From Rhinolophus ferrumequinum (lineage: Eukaryota > Chordata > Mammalia > Chiroptera > Rhinolophidae), in NCBI RefSeq assembly GCF_004115265.2, contig NW_022680356.1:1743001-1807000 (forward strand): a stretch of DNA of 64,000 nt. Direction: 5' to 3'. Positions within the stretch are counted from its first letter, which is position 1, and each line of letters opens with the position of its first letter. The position numbers and the translations under genes are program-made. The notes under the pieces were generated by a model. That model was not told where the DNA came from. It ran no database searches and saw only the letters and a program-made list of their open reading frames with translations. Below are positions 23,640-35,400 of this stretch, one piece after another.

Positions 23640-24005
23640 AACAGCTGTGACAGCACCGCTGCCCTTTGTTAAATACTTGCCTGGGCAGCCTGCACTACAA
23701 CTAGGGGTAACCATGTCACCTATTTCTGAGCAATGAGAAAGAAAGGGGACCCCGCTGGGGACCTTCTGGGAAAGATTTTCTTCTATAAGGAAAGCCCCCT
23801 CCCCTTTCCTCTGTCCTCCTGTTTTTCCAGTTTGGTCACAATTAAGCGAGGATATGGTACTTGGAGCCCCTCTTGTAACAATGAAGGAAAGACCAAGAAA
23901 ATCTCACACTTGCCAGCCTCAGGCTTTGACTTTGTTGGGCTGAGACAATCCTGGGACCACTTAGATTTGTTATGTGAGTCAAATAAACTCCTGTTCAATT
24001 AAGGC
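23640..24005 (+). repeat. LTR-like relic, probably MaLR type
   Basis: The end reads 'gttatgtgagtcaaataaac', the style of the 3' end of ancient ERVL-MaLR LTRs. It is a broken solo-type fossil with no coding content, likely older than the placental orders. The family call is tentative. Confidence 0.35.
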
Positions 24006-24160
24006 CCCATTTGTTGCATTCTCTTCGTTTGTAGCCAAATGCACACTAAATGGTACAGAGCTCAGTTTCTTCATCAGTGAAGAGAAAAGGATGGCTCCAA
24101 GGGTGGCCATCCTCCCGGGGCTCTCATGCCCAATGACAAGGGAACCCTAGAGTTTGAGTG

Positions 24161-24515
24161 CAATGCTATGCAATAGAAATACTGTGCACTACACTGGGTA
24201 ATTTCAGATTTTCTAGTAGCTATGTTTAAAAAGTAGAAAGAACAGGTAAAATTAGTTATATATTTTAACCCAATATATTCAAGATATTATCATTTCAATG
24301 TGCAATCAACATAAATTAGTGAGACTTTTATAATATTCATTAATGGGGTCATTTATGGTAGTAATTAGATATTAGTTATTTTACATTCTTTTTCATCCTG
24401 ACTCTTTGAGATGCAGTGTGTATTTTCCACTCGCTGCACATCTCAGTTTTTCTGACCATCCTTCAAGAGCTCAACCGCAACGTGTGGTCAGTGGCTACTG
24501 TGATGGACAGTACAG
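24161..24515 (+). mobile_element. hAT-Charlie-type non-autonomous DNA transposon
   Basis: The termini are inverted-repeat-like: 'caatgctatgcaatagaaat' at the left and 'atggacagtacag' at the right. The AT-rich body contains 'aacccaatatattcaa' and 'tgtgcaatcaacataaa'. It matches a well-known 350-bp mammalian hAT element, seemingly full length but diverged. No transposase is encoded, as expected for a MITE-like copy. Confidence 0.7.
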
Positions 24516-24519
24516 GCCT

Positions 24520-25620
24520 AGGGGCTATACCTCTGATTGTTAGGGGTGACAGCAGCTGGCATTAGCCAGAGCAGGTGACAGAGACAAGGGAACTGCCAGC
24601 CCCTGATGGTCTGTGGCTGTGGATAGGACACCTGAGGGTCCAGTTCTTTCTCAGTCACGGATTTCAGTGGACATGAGGTCACCTGATTGTGTTTGCATCT
24701 CAGAGTCTGGAGATATGTGCTCAATTGTGCCGGGCAGGGAGGCCTGAGAGCAGAGGGTTTGGTGACTGGTGGGGGGGAGGGGAAGTGGTGAGGGGGGGAG
24801 AGCCCCAATGGGATATGCACAGGCTAAGAAGGAAATGTTAAAAGCCTGTGCCTCTAAAATATCAGGTGAGCTCAGAGCAGGAGCTACAGAGAGGGCACGC
24901 AGGCCTTCACATTCGGAGAGTGGACGGAAACTGTTGCTCAGACTTTGGACGCAGAGCCTCAGAAACTCCGGGAGGAATGAGATCAACTGGGGGGGAAAAA
25001 AATGGGTTTGATCTTGTAGACCAAACGGGAACAGTGGGGAACAGGCCAAAAGTGGACTGGAGATGGCTGTGAGCTGTTAACCTTCTGCCGGGGAAGTGGA
25101 ACCAGCTCAGGGACACGCTGAAGATTATGGCAGAGAGGGGGTAGGGTAAGGAGGTGGCCAGGAGAGGAAGCAAAGCTGGGGGCTGCTGCAGGAGAGGGGC
25201 AGAGGGAAAGCCTGTGCTGCTGGCAGGTCAGAAGAATCCCTAATGGCCTGGGGCCTTCAAGAACCAAGGGCAGCCAGCCTGGGGCCCGCAGCTCGGGGAG
25301 AAACCCTCTCTGGGCCATCCAGCCCTCCCCACATGCCTCAGCCTTTCTTCCCACCTTGCAGACAGAAGAGCTAAGGGAACCGGAGAGGGAAGGAGCTGGC
25401 CCAGCCTCCCTGGGCCAAGGCACCCTGGGCAAGGGCACCGCCCAGGTCTCCAGTATCCTGGGGGCCTTGCCCACCACTATGTGGGCTCAACATTTAAACT
25501 CTTTGCTCAGCTCTGTAAAAGTAACAACCACTAGCAGCGGCTGAGCAAATGTCCCCAGTCTTTGACCTTGGCTCGTGACAACATTCCTTTTTCTTAGAGG
25601 GTGTATGGGATCCAGGTGCT
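24520..25620. other. Intergenic, no gene seen
   Basis: Unique sequence. A G-rich patch on the plus strand at about 24760-24800 has several GGGG runs. No exon or element could be assigned. Confidence 0.4.
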
Positions 25621-25624
25621 GAGA

Positions 25625-25745
25625 GTACCCTTCAGCCAACACGTATGTCATCTCACTTAACCTCAGTAATCATCAAGGTGAGGATCATTCTTACTTGCTT
25701 TGTGGATGAGGAAACAGGCACTCAGGGAGGTGAGAGTCACCCTGG
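25625..25745 (+). repeat. MIR SINE relic
   Basis: The MIR core is readable: 'tctcacttaacctcagtaat', then 'gtggatgaggaaacaggca', then 'cagggaggtgag'. Confidence 0.6.
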
Positions 25746-25751
25746 GTAACA

Positions 25752-25965
25752 GCCAGGCTTGGTTATGCTGCTATAACAAACAGCTCCAAAATCTCATAAC
25801 TTAACACAATAATTCACTTCTCACTCGTATGATATGTCTCCCAGAAGCTGGCAGGGGATCTGCTCCATGCAGGTCACTCAGGGATCCAGGCTAGTCAAGG
25901 CTCCTGCAGGGGAAGACACAGCTGGAGGGTGGCACCCTTGTTCTTTTGTGCTTTGGTGTGATCTT
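25752..25965. repeat. Old dispersed repeat relic
   Basis: 'gttatgctgctataacaaac', 'ctccaaaatctcataactta' and 'agggatccaggct' match a common mammal-wide repeat that also appears at 42758-43120. Family not named. Confidence 0.45.
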
Positions 25966-26994
25966 GCCTAACTAGAAAGGAGCAGAGAAGTCTAGGAGAG
26001 CAGCTGGGGTGTTTGATGAGCCCCACCCAGTTAGAAAGTGGGAGCGGGATTTTAACTCAGGAGTGTCTAATGTCAAAGTCCTTGCTCTATCCCCCTCACT
26101 GAGCAGCATTAAGCAGCCCCAAAAGATGTGAACGCTTGTTGTGAGCTGTATGGTGACATCAAAATCCAAGGGGTGTCATACCACCACCCCTAGATGCTCT
26201 CATAAGCTGCCTCCTTAGCCCACCAGTCCCCTCTGCAAGCCAAGGCCCCTGATACTCCCCGTCCCCCCTTCTGGGCCTGCCCTCTGGCCTTCCAGCACAC
26301 TATCCCTGCTTAGTCCCACGGCCTCCGGCTGACCTCAGACTTCTTGAGCCTCAGTCCTGTGGACTCTGGAGCACCACCCCCACCCCAGGGCCTGCACTAA
26401 CAGCCTTGCTAATCTGTTAATTAGCCACTGCTAGTGGAGGAGCCTGTTAATTGAAAACAGCCCCCTCCTTTAATTGCCTGCCTGCCTTCTGGCTGTCTCA
26501 GCTTTCTCCTATTCTCCCCACACTCCCTGGCACTTGGTTCTCTGCCTTTGTGCTCCTGATTTCTTCCTGCTCTGTAATGGCATTTGTCTCCACCTTCTGC
26601 AGAGCTGGCCCTAGGATGAGGGCCAGGGAATGACCCAGTGGCCTGTGGGAGACTCATTCCTGCCTGATCTATTGTGGGAGGCAGAAAGGCTGATAAAGTG
26701 ATTTGCCCCAGGAATTAAAGGAGAGGTCCTGGGCTGGTGGCAGGATGTGACAAGGGAGCAGACATCAACTTAAAACAAAAAGCCAAACTCATCCTGCCGA
26801 GCTGGCCAGAGGAGCTGCTACCTGGAAGGGCTGTTTGGAGCCTCAAAAGGGGCCACACCAGGTGCCTGGAAGGTTCCCACCCTGAGCCTCCCCCCAGCTG
26901 GAGGGTTTTCTGACCTCAGTCCCTGGGTCCGGCTCCTGACTCGTCACCTCTTCTCTCCTGGGCATGTCACCAGACTGGCCCAGTACAGGTAGAA

Positions 26995-27235
26995 TTTGGA
27001 AGTGGCAACAATCTAATGAGTGAAAAAAGCAAATTTCAGAAAAGTGGGTATGATATAACCCCATTGCTCTAATAAGACTCTTTGAGTCTGGTGTACATGT
27101 ATGTTTGTACGTACATTTTTAAAAGGTCTGGTAAAATGCCCACCAAACTGGTAAGAGTAGTTATTTTGGGAGAGCGGGATTGGGGGTGGGAGAAGGGAAG
27201 ACTTAAATTTTATTTTCTGTTTGAATTATTTTACC
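26995..27235 (+). repeat. L1M-type LINE 3' end
   Basis: 'tgagtgaaaaaagcaaattt', 'gtatgatataaccccatt' and a final 'tgaattattttaccaaga' are the usual order of an old L1 3' end, sense on the plus strand. Confidence 0.6.
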
Positions 27236-27264
27236 AAGAAAGGGAGCAAGTGGACGTTTTTCCT

Positions 27265-27345
27265 CCACGACCTGTGACGTTGGACAAGGGGCTTGACCAC
27301 TCTGAGCTTCAGCAGCCTTGTCTGTGACATGGGGACTTGTCCGGA
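27265..27345 (-). repeat. MIR SINE relic
   Basis: Antisense MIR core: 'gacaaggggcttgaccactc' followed by 'tgagcttcagc' and 'tctgtgacatgggga'. Confidence 0.55.
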
Positions 27346-27349
27346 ATCC

Positions 27350-28985
27350 CCTTTCACTCTTGGTAGAAAGCAACCTGCACCAATCCAACCATGTGTAACT
27401 GGGATTTTTATGTATCCAGATCCTAGGCAGGAAATAGAGTGCTGGGATATCTCTCTGTTTCTCCCCACTTTCTTCTCTCTTTATTGTGTCTCCACATTCC
27501 CCATAGCAGCTGGGGACTGGCCCTGCCCGCCTCACTCTTGCCCCTAGGAATGGCCCTCCCCACTCAGACGAGAAGTAGTCACTCTACCAGCTCCAGAGAA
27601 GAGTTCATCTCTGAAATTTTAGACAGAATAATTTCTTCTCCCTCTCACGCCTGCCTGTCCGGGAAAATCACACAGCCCACACAGTCCCCCACGTGCACCG
27701 ACATGCTCCCACAGCCATTGTTCCCTCATCAGCAAGCAAAGAGCTCCAGACTGAGGCATGGGAAGAGGAGGGGAAACTGAAGAAAGGGGGCCTGACTCCC
27801 GTACCCTTCAAGGGGCTCCTGTATGGCAACCAGGCCAAAGGTTGCCATCCGAGACAGGGACCAGCCTCCTACTGCTTCCCGCTGGGTCCCAACCACATGG
27901 GGGCTCTGTGTGGGGTCAGCCACAGTACCACCACCACCCCAAGCCGTGACCCAAGCCGCTCAGGAATATCAGCACCCGGAGACAGGAAGGGATTCCAAGG
28001 CCGGTCGGTGCTTTCTGCACCGGCTTCCAAAACTTGCTTCTGGAGGCCTGAAGCCAGGAGGGCCCAGTTAGGAGGGACAGAGAGAGACAGCTCCCTACTC
28101 TGGAGGGGAAGCCAGGACACAGGAGCCCTGCCTGTCCCTGCCAACCTCTGCTGCCATGACTGCCTGGGCTGGGGCTCAGCCTGCTCTTAGCCAGCAGGCC
28201 CTCTTCCCACTGTATGCTCTATAGTGCTCGATGCCACGTGTGGAGTAAAGTCTCTGAGGCCCCCGTTAAATGCAGGCACCCACTGAGCAGGCTGACTCCC
28301 CAAACTGAATGAGTCTCCCCAGGACAGGGAAAGTCTGCCCTCCACAAGGAGGCAGGTTCCAGAGAAGGGCCCAGAAAGGAGCTGATGCATAGGCCTCTGG
28401 ATCTGGGAGCTGATGCTGGGTTTAGAGGACTCAGGCTGCTGAGGAAGTGAGGGGCGGATGCAGACAGAGCATGCTGGGGATGCTGTGGGTCTCAGACCCT
28501 TTTTCTACCATGATGCAGACCTTTGCTCAGAACCAGCCTCCATGCTTCCTGTTTCTCCCCAGACACTGCCCTCTACCCCAGGGCCCCAGGAGGGAAGTCA
28601 GAGATAACTGTGGCACCAGGCCCCTCTCCCTTCTTCTCACAGCCTCAGGAGGGATCCTGCTCCCCCTCAGAGACTGGGGTTGGGTGCTAGGACAGGAGAG
28701 AGCTGATCCTAGAGAAGGAAGGGGGTCTGGGAGGGGAAATGGCCTTCCTGTGCTCCCAGAGCAGGGCCCCAGGAACGAGGGGGACATGCCTCATGCACAC
28801 CGTTCCCACAGCTCCCACCTCCTGAGCCCTCCACAAGCCCCCACACCAGGTCCCTTGTCAGTGCACGTGGCCTCGCAGCCCATCAGGAGACGGCGAGCGT
28901 CCTGGACGCAGCAGGGAAGGGATCTGTGGACGTCAGAGACTATCCGTGGGGACAACAGGGCAGGCCTGGGGGCTGAGAATTAGCC
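27350..28985. other. Intergenic, no gene seen
   Basis: GC-moderate unique sequence with several frames of 80-180 codons on both strands. None has splice sites plus a recognisable protein, and I reject them as chance frames. Confidence 0.4.
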
Positions 28986-28989
28986 AGCC

Positions 28990-29285
28990 CCCCCATGTCC
29001 AGTGCCATAAATATGCCCTGCTCTTTGACCCAGTAATCCTACTGTTTGGAGTTCCTCCCAAAGACATAATTGCAAGGGAAAAGAGCTATACGTGCGCAGC
29101 TGTTTATAGCAACATTATTTATAAGAGTAAAAACTGGAATGGGCCAAAAGGCCCTGTTAGCTTTGGTGGGGACAGGATGGTGTGTCAGTGAGACTATTCA
29201 TTATACGGCCAAGAAAAATGGCAAACTTGGAAAATTCTTCGTGAAATAACGTTAAGATAAAACAATCTTGTACGTATCGATTCAG
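28990..29285 (+). repeat. L1M-type LINE 3' end
   Basis: 'tttgacccagtaatcctact', 'gcagctgtttatagcaacat' and 'tataagagtaaaaactggaa' are classic old L1 3' phrases in sense order. Confidence 0.7.
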
Positions 29286-29289
29286 TCAG

Positions 29290-32200
29290 TAAGTGGTGAT
29301 GAGCGTCCCGTATTGGCTGCACCACTCCTGGGACATAGGCGTATGGACACAGCACCGTGAAGGGGACCAGGTCCAGGCCCTCCTGGAGGGAACCTTCCAG
29401 GGTGAGCCATAAGGTAAACGATGAATCGTAGCCTGTCAGGTAAGTGCCTCCCGAAGACGGGAGCTAACAGACTGAAAAGTGTTCCTTGCCCCCACCCCGT
29501 GGCTGCCCTCTGCTGCCCACTGAGCGGTCCATTCTGTCTGGGCTGATGTGTCACTGGGGAGTGGCCCAGCAGAGCACACTGACTCCCAAGTGCAAAGCTT
29601 TTCGTTGAGTAGGAGCCAGGCCGCGGAACAAAGAAGCCAGAGCCACCATGTTGCGGTTACCAGGCCAAGGACCGTGGGCACAGTCAGCCAGGAGGAACTC
29701 TGGCAGGCCACTTTTGGGAAGCACATGAACCCTGCGGGCTTGTGGACAATGAGCCAGGGGCAGGGGTGGGAGGGGGGAGGGGTGGTAGTGGGAGGCGGGG
29801 AGCAACCTCTGAGGGTGAACTGGGTTTCCTACTAACCCAGGAGGTGCGGCCTCAGGAGTGATTGTACCTCGGGCTGGGGGGGTCTGTCCTGCCCGAGCAC
29901 AGTCAGATCTGCACATAGGATGTGTCCCGAGGTGGTCTGGGTAGCTAAGGGGGTTGGACGAAGGGGTGGAAGTGTCATCTGAAGGTAGGCTGGCCCCAGT
30001 CCTGCTGGCTCTGTGAGGCCCACTCAGGGCAGCAGGACGTCACTGGGACCCAGAAACTTCCCTCGCTGGGTCCTGTGTGGGGGCGAAAGATCCATAGGGC
30101 ACTGGAGCTCGGGGGGTGGGGGCCACACAAGTCTCCAGGAACAGGAGGCCCTCTCCACTTTCCCAGAGCCTGGAGAGGACACCCTGGAGTAGGGGGAGCA
30201 GAGGCATGAAATTATAGGAGGGCTCCCCCTACTGGACCTCCCCCGCCAGGTCCAGTGTCCATATGGAGCCACTGGCTGTGGCCGCGGCTGAGAGCAGGGA
30301 GGCCCTCTGTACCATAGCTGTCCCACCCAAGCAGGAGCTCTGGGCTCTGGGCCTGCGGGAGGCAGCAGGCAAACAGAGGAGTCGAAAACTAAACATGCTA
30401 TTAGCAGTGATGGAGAAGTGGTGATTATCTGCAGAGCTGTCAGAAAACCACCCGGCCCCCTTGAGCTGCACTGGGGAAGGGCCCCCACTATGTCTTCCCA
30501 GAGACTTCCAACCTGGGAGAGAAAAGCTGGGAGACCAGACATTTCAGGCCACCACTGCTTTTCCCTGGAGATCTGGCCTTATCTCTGGTGACAGGGACCT
30601 GGAGGCAAGGTCTACCCTGTACCTGTCCGCCTATAGCGGGGCCCTTGTTTCTCAAACTGTAAGCTGGGGATGAAAGTAATACCATCACCCAGGGTCATTG
30701 GGAGGGTCCAGTAACACATTTTTCTGTGAAAGCAACTTGCAAATGGTGAAGGGCTATGGGGTCACTGCTGTTACCATTCTTCCATCAAAAGCTAACCTTT
30801 AGGGGCTCCCACTATCGGTTTCCTTCACAGAGAATGAAAGTGAGGCTTAGGGAGGTCGAGTGAGTTGCCCAAAGTCACCCGCAAAGAAAGGTGTTGGTGT
30901 CTGATGTTGGAGCCAGAACACCTACTCCCCACTGCCACAAATAGGGACCCAAGGTCCAGAAAGGTGGCCACAGAGCAGGATAAAGAGCAGACTACACTTC
31001 CCAGGCCGCAGCCCAGGGGCCTTGTCCTCAGCTGGGGATGGCTGGCCAGAGGCAGCTGCTGAGGGATGGCCCTGTGCAGAGAACTCAAGACCAACCCCGC
31101 AGCCTACCCAGGCTTCCTCAGCCCGGGGGTCCCCTGGGGACCCAGGGCTGGGGCCTGCAGCAGTACACCTCTAAGGCTGGGAATGTGGGTGCCATCCCTG
31201 GCTAATGAGGGCTTGGACATTGGGCAGATAGCTGAGGAGCCGCACCTTCAGAAAGGGCCCTTGGGCACCCTGACCCTGCTGCTGCCCTCACCCCTCCAAC
31301 TCGGTCAGTGTCCCCCCCTGACAGAGGAGAGCTCCTGGGGAGAGACCTGGGAGATGGACTGGGAAATAAGATGCAGTGTAGGGTGGTCGCCTCGGGGCCC
31401 TGCTCACCTGAACACCCCCGCCAGGAACCAGCCTCTGAAAGTACCCGCTGCAGGAAGAGCGGGCTGGGGAGGCAGGAGGATGAGTGCACCGTGTGGGAGG
31501 GACGCTGAGGGTGGGAGGTGACTCACAGGACAGTGGGGACAGGAAGTGTCTCAGAAACCAGGAGGAAGGGAAGGGTGCTGGTGAGTCAGGGATAATTGGG
31601 GAGGGGTTCGTGGGGGAGAGCTCATCCCTGTAAGCCCCCGCTGTCTATGCCCAGCGACAGCAGGCTGCCTCCATTTTGTCCCCCAGCTGCTCTGCCACGT
31701 GACAGCCTTTGCCTCAGTTTCTTAGCGCCCCGGGAGCCACTCAGAGCCAACTGCCCGTCCTGCAGCCCACCTTCCAGCGGACTCTGACTGCAGATCTGCT
31801 GGGAAGAACAAATGGTTGCTGCAGGCAGGCCCAACCCTCTGACACCCCTTTGAGACCACCCCCAACAAACAGGAAATACCTCACCCCTGGGCCCTCTTGC
31901 TGCCTGGTGCCCTCTTCACCCATGCCTTGGGCTGGGCTCCCTGACTGTGGTTGTCAACACCCTGTGTCCCTATAGCACTTGGCCTTAGTGGGACACAGGG
32001 GGACAGCCACAGCTCAGACTGTGGGATCTCATGCCCCAAACAGAGGCACCCACTTGGTCAGAGACAGGAGAGCGGCAGGACAAAGCCGTTGAACCTCGGC
32101 CGAGGCCTGTGCCCTTCCTATGCCCTGTCCCCAACCCCATCCTCCACTCCCTCCTCCTAGGTCACATTCCCTGACATCCAGCCCATTATCAGATCTTCCC

Positions 32201-32345
32201 CCAACCTTACTACTGCTCCACGCCCTGTCCTGCTTTGGTCCAGGCCACTGTTCCCTTCACTCCCCATCTGCGAGCCAGGCAGTCAGCTCCATCCTGAGAC
32301 GGAAATGCTTTCACAGGGAGTAACGCAGAAGTTCATGCTTCTTTC
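29290..32345. other. Intergenic, mostly unique sequence
   Basis: No gene found. A G-rich run lies at 29755-29805. A MIR core lies near 30815-30890 ('gaatgaaagtgaggcttag', 'gagttgcccaaagtcacc'). Remaining frames are short and unrecognised. Confidence 0.4.
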
Positions 32346-32350
32346 CCTTT

Positions 32351-32392
32351 CCATCCATCCATCCATCCATCCATCTTCCATCCATCCATCCA
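32351..32392 (+). repeat. (TCCA)n microsatellite
   Basis: About ten tetranucleotide units with one interruption (cttcca) in the middle. Confidence 0.95.
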
Positions 32393-32429
32393 GTAGAGTC
32401 TCAGAATACTTGATGATACCACCCTGTGC

Positions 32430-32580
32430 ATGTGGGTCTCCTAGAACATGAGCTCCACAAGGGCAGGAATTGCTGTCCGGTTTGTTCTCTGGGGTATCCC
32501 CAGTGCCTAGAAGTTGGCATGAAGTCAGTGTATAATATATATTTATTGAACATCAAACGAGTGAAAGAATAAAGGATAGA
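32430..32580. repeat. L2 LINE 3' end
   Basis: 'gagctccacaagggcaggaa', 'atccccagtgcctagaa' and 'tatttattgaacatc' form the standard L2 3' end. Confidence 0.7.
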
Positions 32581-32819
32581 TTCTTCCTCTGGAGAAGGGG
32601 AGGAAGGCCTCCAGCCCTCATCTACACTCCTGGATGATCCAGGTCAATTTCCTGGCTATGCAGAGGGGGAGCCCAGGCCCAGGGAAGGGCTGTGACTTTC
32701 CCACCACTATTCTGGCCACAGGCTTCTGACAGCTGCCTCAGTGCTTCATGATGGTCCTGACTCTTAAGCTTGGCATTCAAGACCCTGGCAGACACTGCTG
32801 ATTGTCTAACAGTGGCCAT

Positions 32820-33155
32820 TCCCAAGTCCTACTTCCACCCTTCTTCCTGCTGGCCCAGGAGAGAGAAATATCAGGTGCTTGCTTTTCCAGCCGCCCTTAC
32901 AGCAAAGCCTTGTCATTGACCTAATCCTAGATAAGAGGACCCGGACGTGTGCGGACATGTTTTCTAGCACTGTTGCAGCCACAAGGCGACAAACCCAAGA
33001 TGGAAAAAATGGTCCTTAACCATATCGTTGATCTGCTAAATTAGCCAGCCCTGGCAATGTTTGTCATGTCACATAATAAACTATTATGTGTGTCTACATA
33101 TTTTAGCTGGGCAACTTTTTTACTTGCAGCCAAAAACACTAACTGATACAAAGAC
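32820..33155 (+). repeat. LTR-like relic, probably MaLR type
   Basis: The order of phrases ('gataagaggacccggacgtg', 'gttgcagccacaaggcgac', 'ttacttgcagccaaaaacac', ending 'taactgatacaa') follows an ancient mammalian LTR end. It is a broken fossil with no coding content. Family call tentative. Confidence 0.4.
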
Positions 33156-33179
33156 CCAGCACTAGCCAGTACCCAGCTA

Positions 33180-33590
33180 CGTTTCAGCCTCATCTCCCAT
33201 CGCTGCCCTCTGATGCATGTCTAAGTGAAACATGTTTTGCTTTCTCTTTGTTATGCCTGCTGCCTACAAGGCGCCACTGGTCTCTTCTAATTGGTGAACT
33301 CTTAGCCATCCCTCAAAGCCCAGATCAAATGCCCCCTCCTCTGCAAAGCTTCTGAGCTCCCCCAGGCAGAACTCATGGTCCTGTCTTACTACTTCAAATG
33401 CCTTCCCTGTGGAATTTCCACATAATTCTCTGTCTGCTTGTCATCTGGCCACCCCCTGCGCTGTGAGCTACTCACTGGTAAAGACACTGTCTTCTTTACC
33501 TGGGTCTCCCCTAGCATGGCAGCTGGTATGCTGTAGGTGCTTAATAAATGCTGAACACTGAATGCTGAACAATGAAAACACTGCTTCCTC
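33180..33590. repeat. L2 LINE 3' end with terminal TGAA repeats
   Basis: 'ccctcaaagcccagatcaaa', 'gtgagctactcactggtaaa', 'gtgcttaataaatgctgaac' and a following TGAA-type tail are diagnostic of an L2 3' terminus. Confidence 0.75.
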
Positions 33591-33599
33591 TCCTCCAGC

Positions 33600-35400
33600 C
33601 CACAGCTTTCCTGATGTTCTTGCCCAGCTGGGCAGGAAGATCGTACCTCTCTCATTTCCCAGGGAAAAGGATGCCCACGGTCGCCAGACTGGTTGGGACA
33701 GAGCGAGGACTCCAGGCTGGGTTTCTTGGCTCCTGTCAAAGGCTCTTTCCAGAACCGAGTGGGAAAAACTGGGTGTGTTTCCGAGCTGGCATGACAGCTG
33801 CCCCAGTTGACATGACAAGGGGGAGGCAGGCGCTGAGGGGGCTGTCAGGTGCTGAACCATGCTGCCTGCCAGCCACTGCAAGCAGAGGGGGTGGGGAGGG
33901 GAGCTTGGTGCTGCCTTCCTCAGGCCTGAGCCTCCCAGGCAGGACTGGGGGGGAGTAGTAGGGGGAGACTCAGAAGCTGCAGCCGGGAGTATTATTTACT
34001 AGGTTTTTAAGATACTTTTAAAATTGCTCAAGAACAGCTCCTTGTAAAGTAAAAAACAAAACAAAACAAAAAAAAAACTTAACTATTCCAGATAATGCTA
34101 GTGTCTCTACCTCCCCTCCCCCAAACAAGTTTCTGCCCCCGAGGTAATGACTTCAGATAGTATTACTTTTCTAATAAAATATAATACATGCAAAACTGTG
34201 TATATTCATGGCAACAATTCAAGCAAAACCAAGTGTCTAAGACGAGACATATCTCTCCCCCAAATCATCATTAGTAACAATTTGGGGGGTACTCCTCTGG
34301 GTCTTTTAAAATTCATGCACTGGCATAGATATTTGTTGTTTCTTCATAAAACATCTGTTCATTATTTTTCTACACAAGTGGAGTCCTATTGTGCACGTAG
34401 GCCTGCCTCTTAGTGCTGTCCCCGATGCTCTCAGGTTTCTCCTGGCACAGCCAGAGAGACCCACACTTTGTGCACCCCTCTCCCTGGGGTGACCGCTGCC
34501 GTGCCCTCACCCCCACACTTGGTGTACCCCTTTCCCTAGGGTGGTGATTCCCATTGCCCATACCCAGGAGAAACACGGGGCCCATAGTTCTGTGGTGTGG
34601 GCAGACGTGTCAGCACTCCTGGTGTGTCTTCAGTGGGCACTCCCAGGAGACTGGGTGGCTAGGCAAGTGGCACTAATGGGGACCTGGACAAGTCCTGGGC
34701 TGGCCCTGCAACCACCTCGCTGCTGGTGACCTCAGGCCAGCCACCGGTGGGGGTTGGGGTGTGGAATGAAGGTGATCCAGTCCCTTGCCGTCTCCTCCAG
34801 GATGAGCAGGGATTTATATGGCCTCACTGCCTCCCCTGGCAGGTGGCTCCTCCCCTGCACTGTGGCCAGAAACCTCCTGGGCAGGGCTCCACCTGCCCCG
34901 TGCCCACCCCACACCCCACCCTTGCCTGTCGCTTCACTTATCCATTCATTCTAATAGCACGAGTCCCTAGACGTGGGAGTCTGTGTGGCCAGCTAAGCCC
35001 AGCGAAGGGGGCCAAGGCCTAAGGACACCTCGAGCCAGCTTTGCGTTTCCCCCATTTTTACCCCCATTGCTGCTACCACTGATTCAAAAAATATCAGACT
35101 CTAATAAGTAAAATATGCATGTTTAATCTCTATTACAACTGAACATGTGACCCCCCCCCAAAAAAAAAAAACAACACCCTCTCCACCAAAAAGTAATAAT
35201 TTAAAAAAACAATAAAAAATTTAATATTCTGGGAATATAGGTCTTCTTAAACAGGAGGCAGCCACTGTCTGGTCGAGACAGCGGGTGTTTTCTTCTTATT
35301 AGTATTTTCAGATTTTCCCCAGGAGGTGCCTCTAGTGAAAATACACGCCTGGAATGTGGTCTCCATGTACTTGCCGGTAATTAAAGTTGCCATTTGTTAG
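33600..35400. other. Intergenic with AT-rich patches
   Basis: Positions 33990-34420 and 35085-35260 are AT-rich and may hold very old LINE debris. An (A4C)n tract lies at 34049-34078 and a C9A12 run near 35152-35171. An imperfect two-copy 52-bp tandem repeat starts at 34462 and 34514. No gene. Confidence 0.4.
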
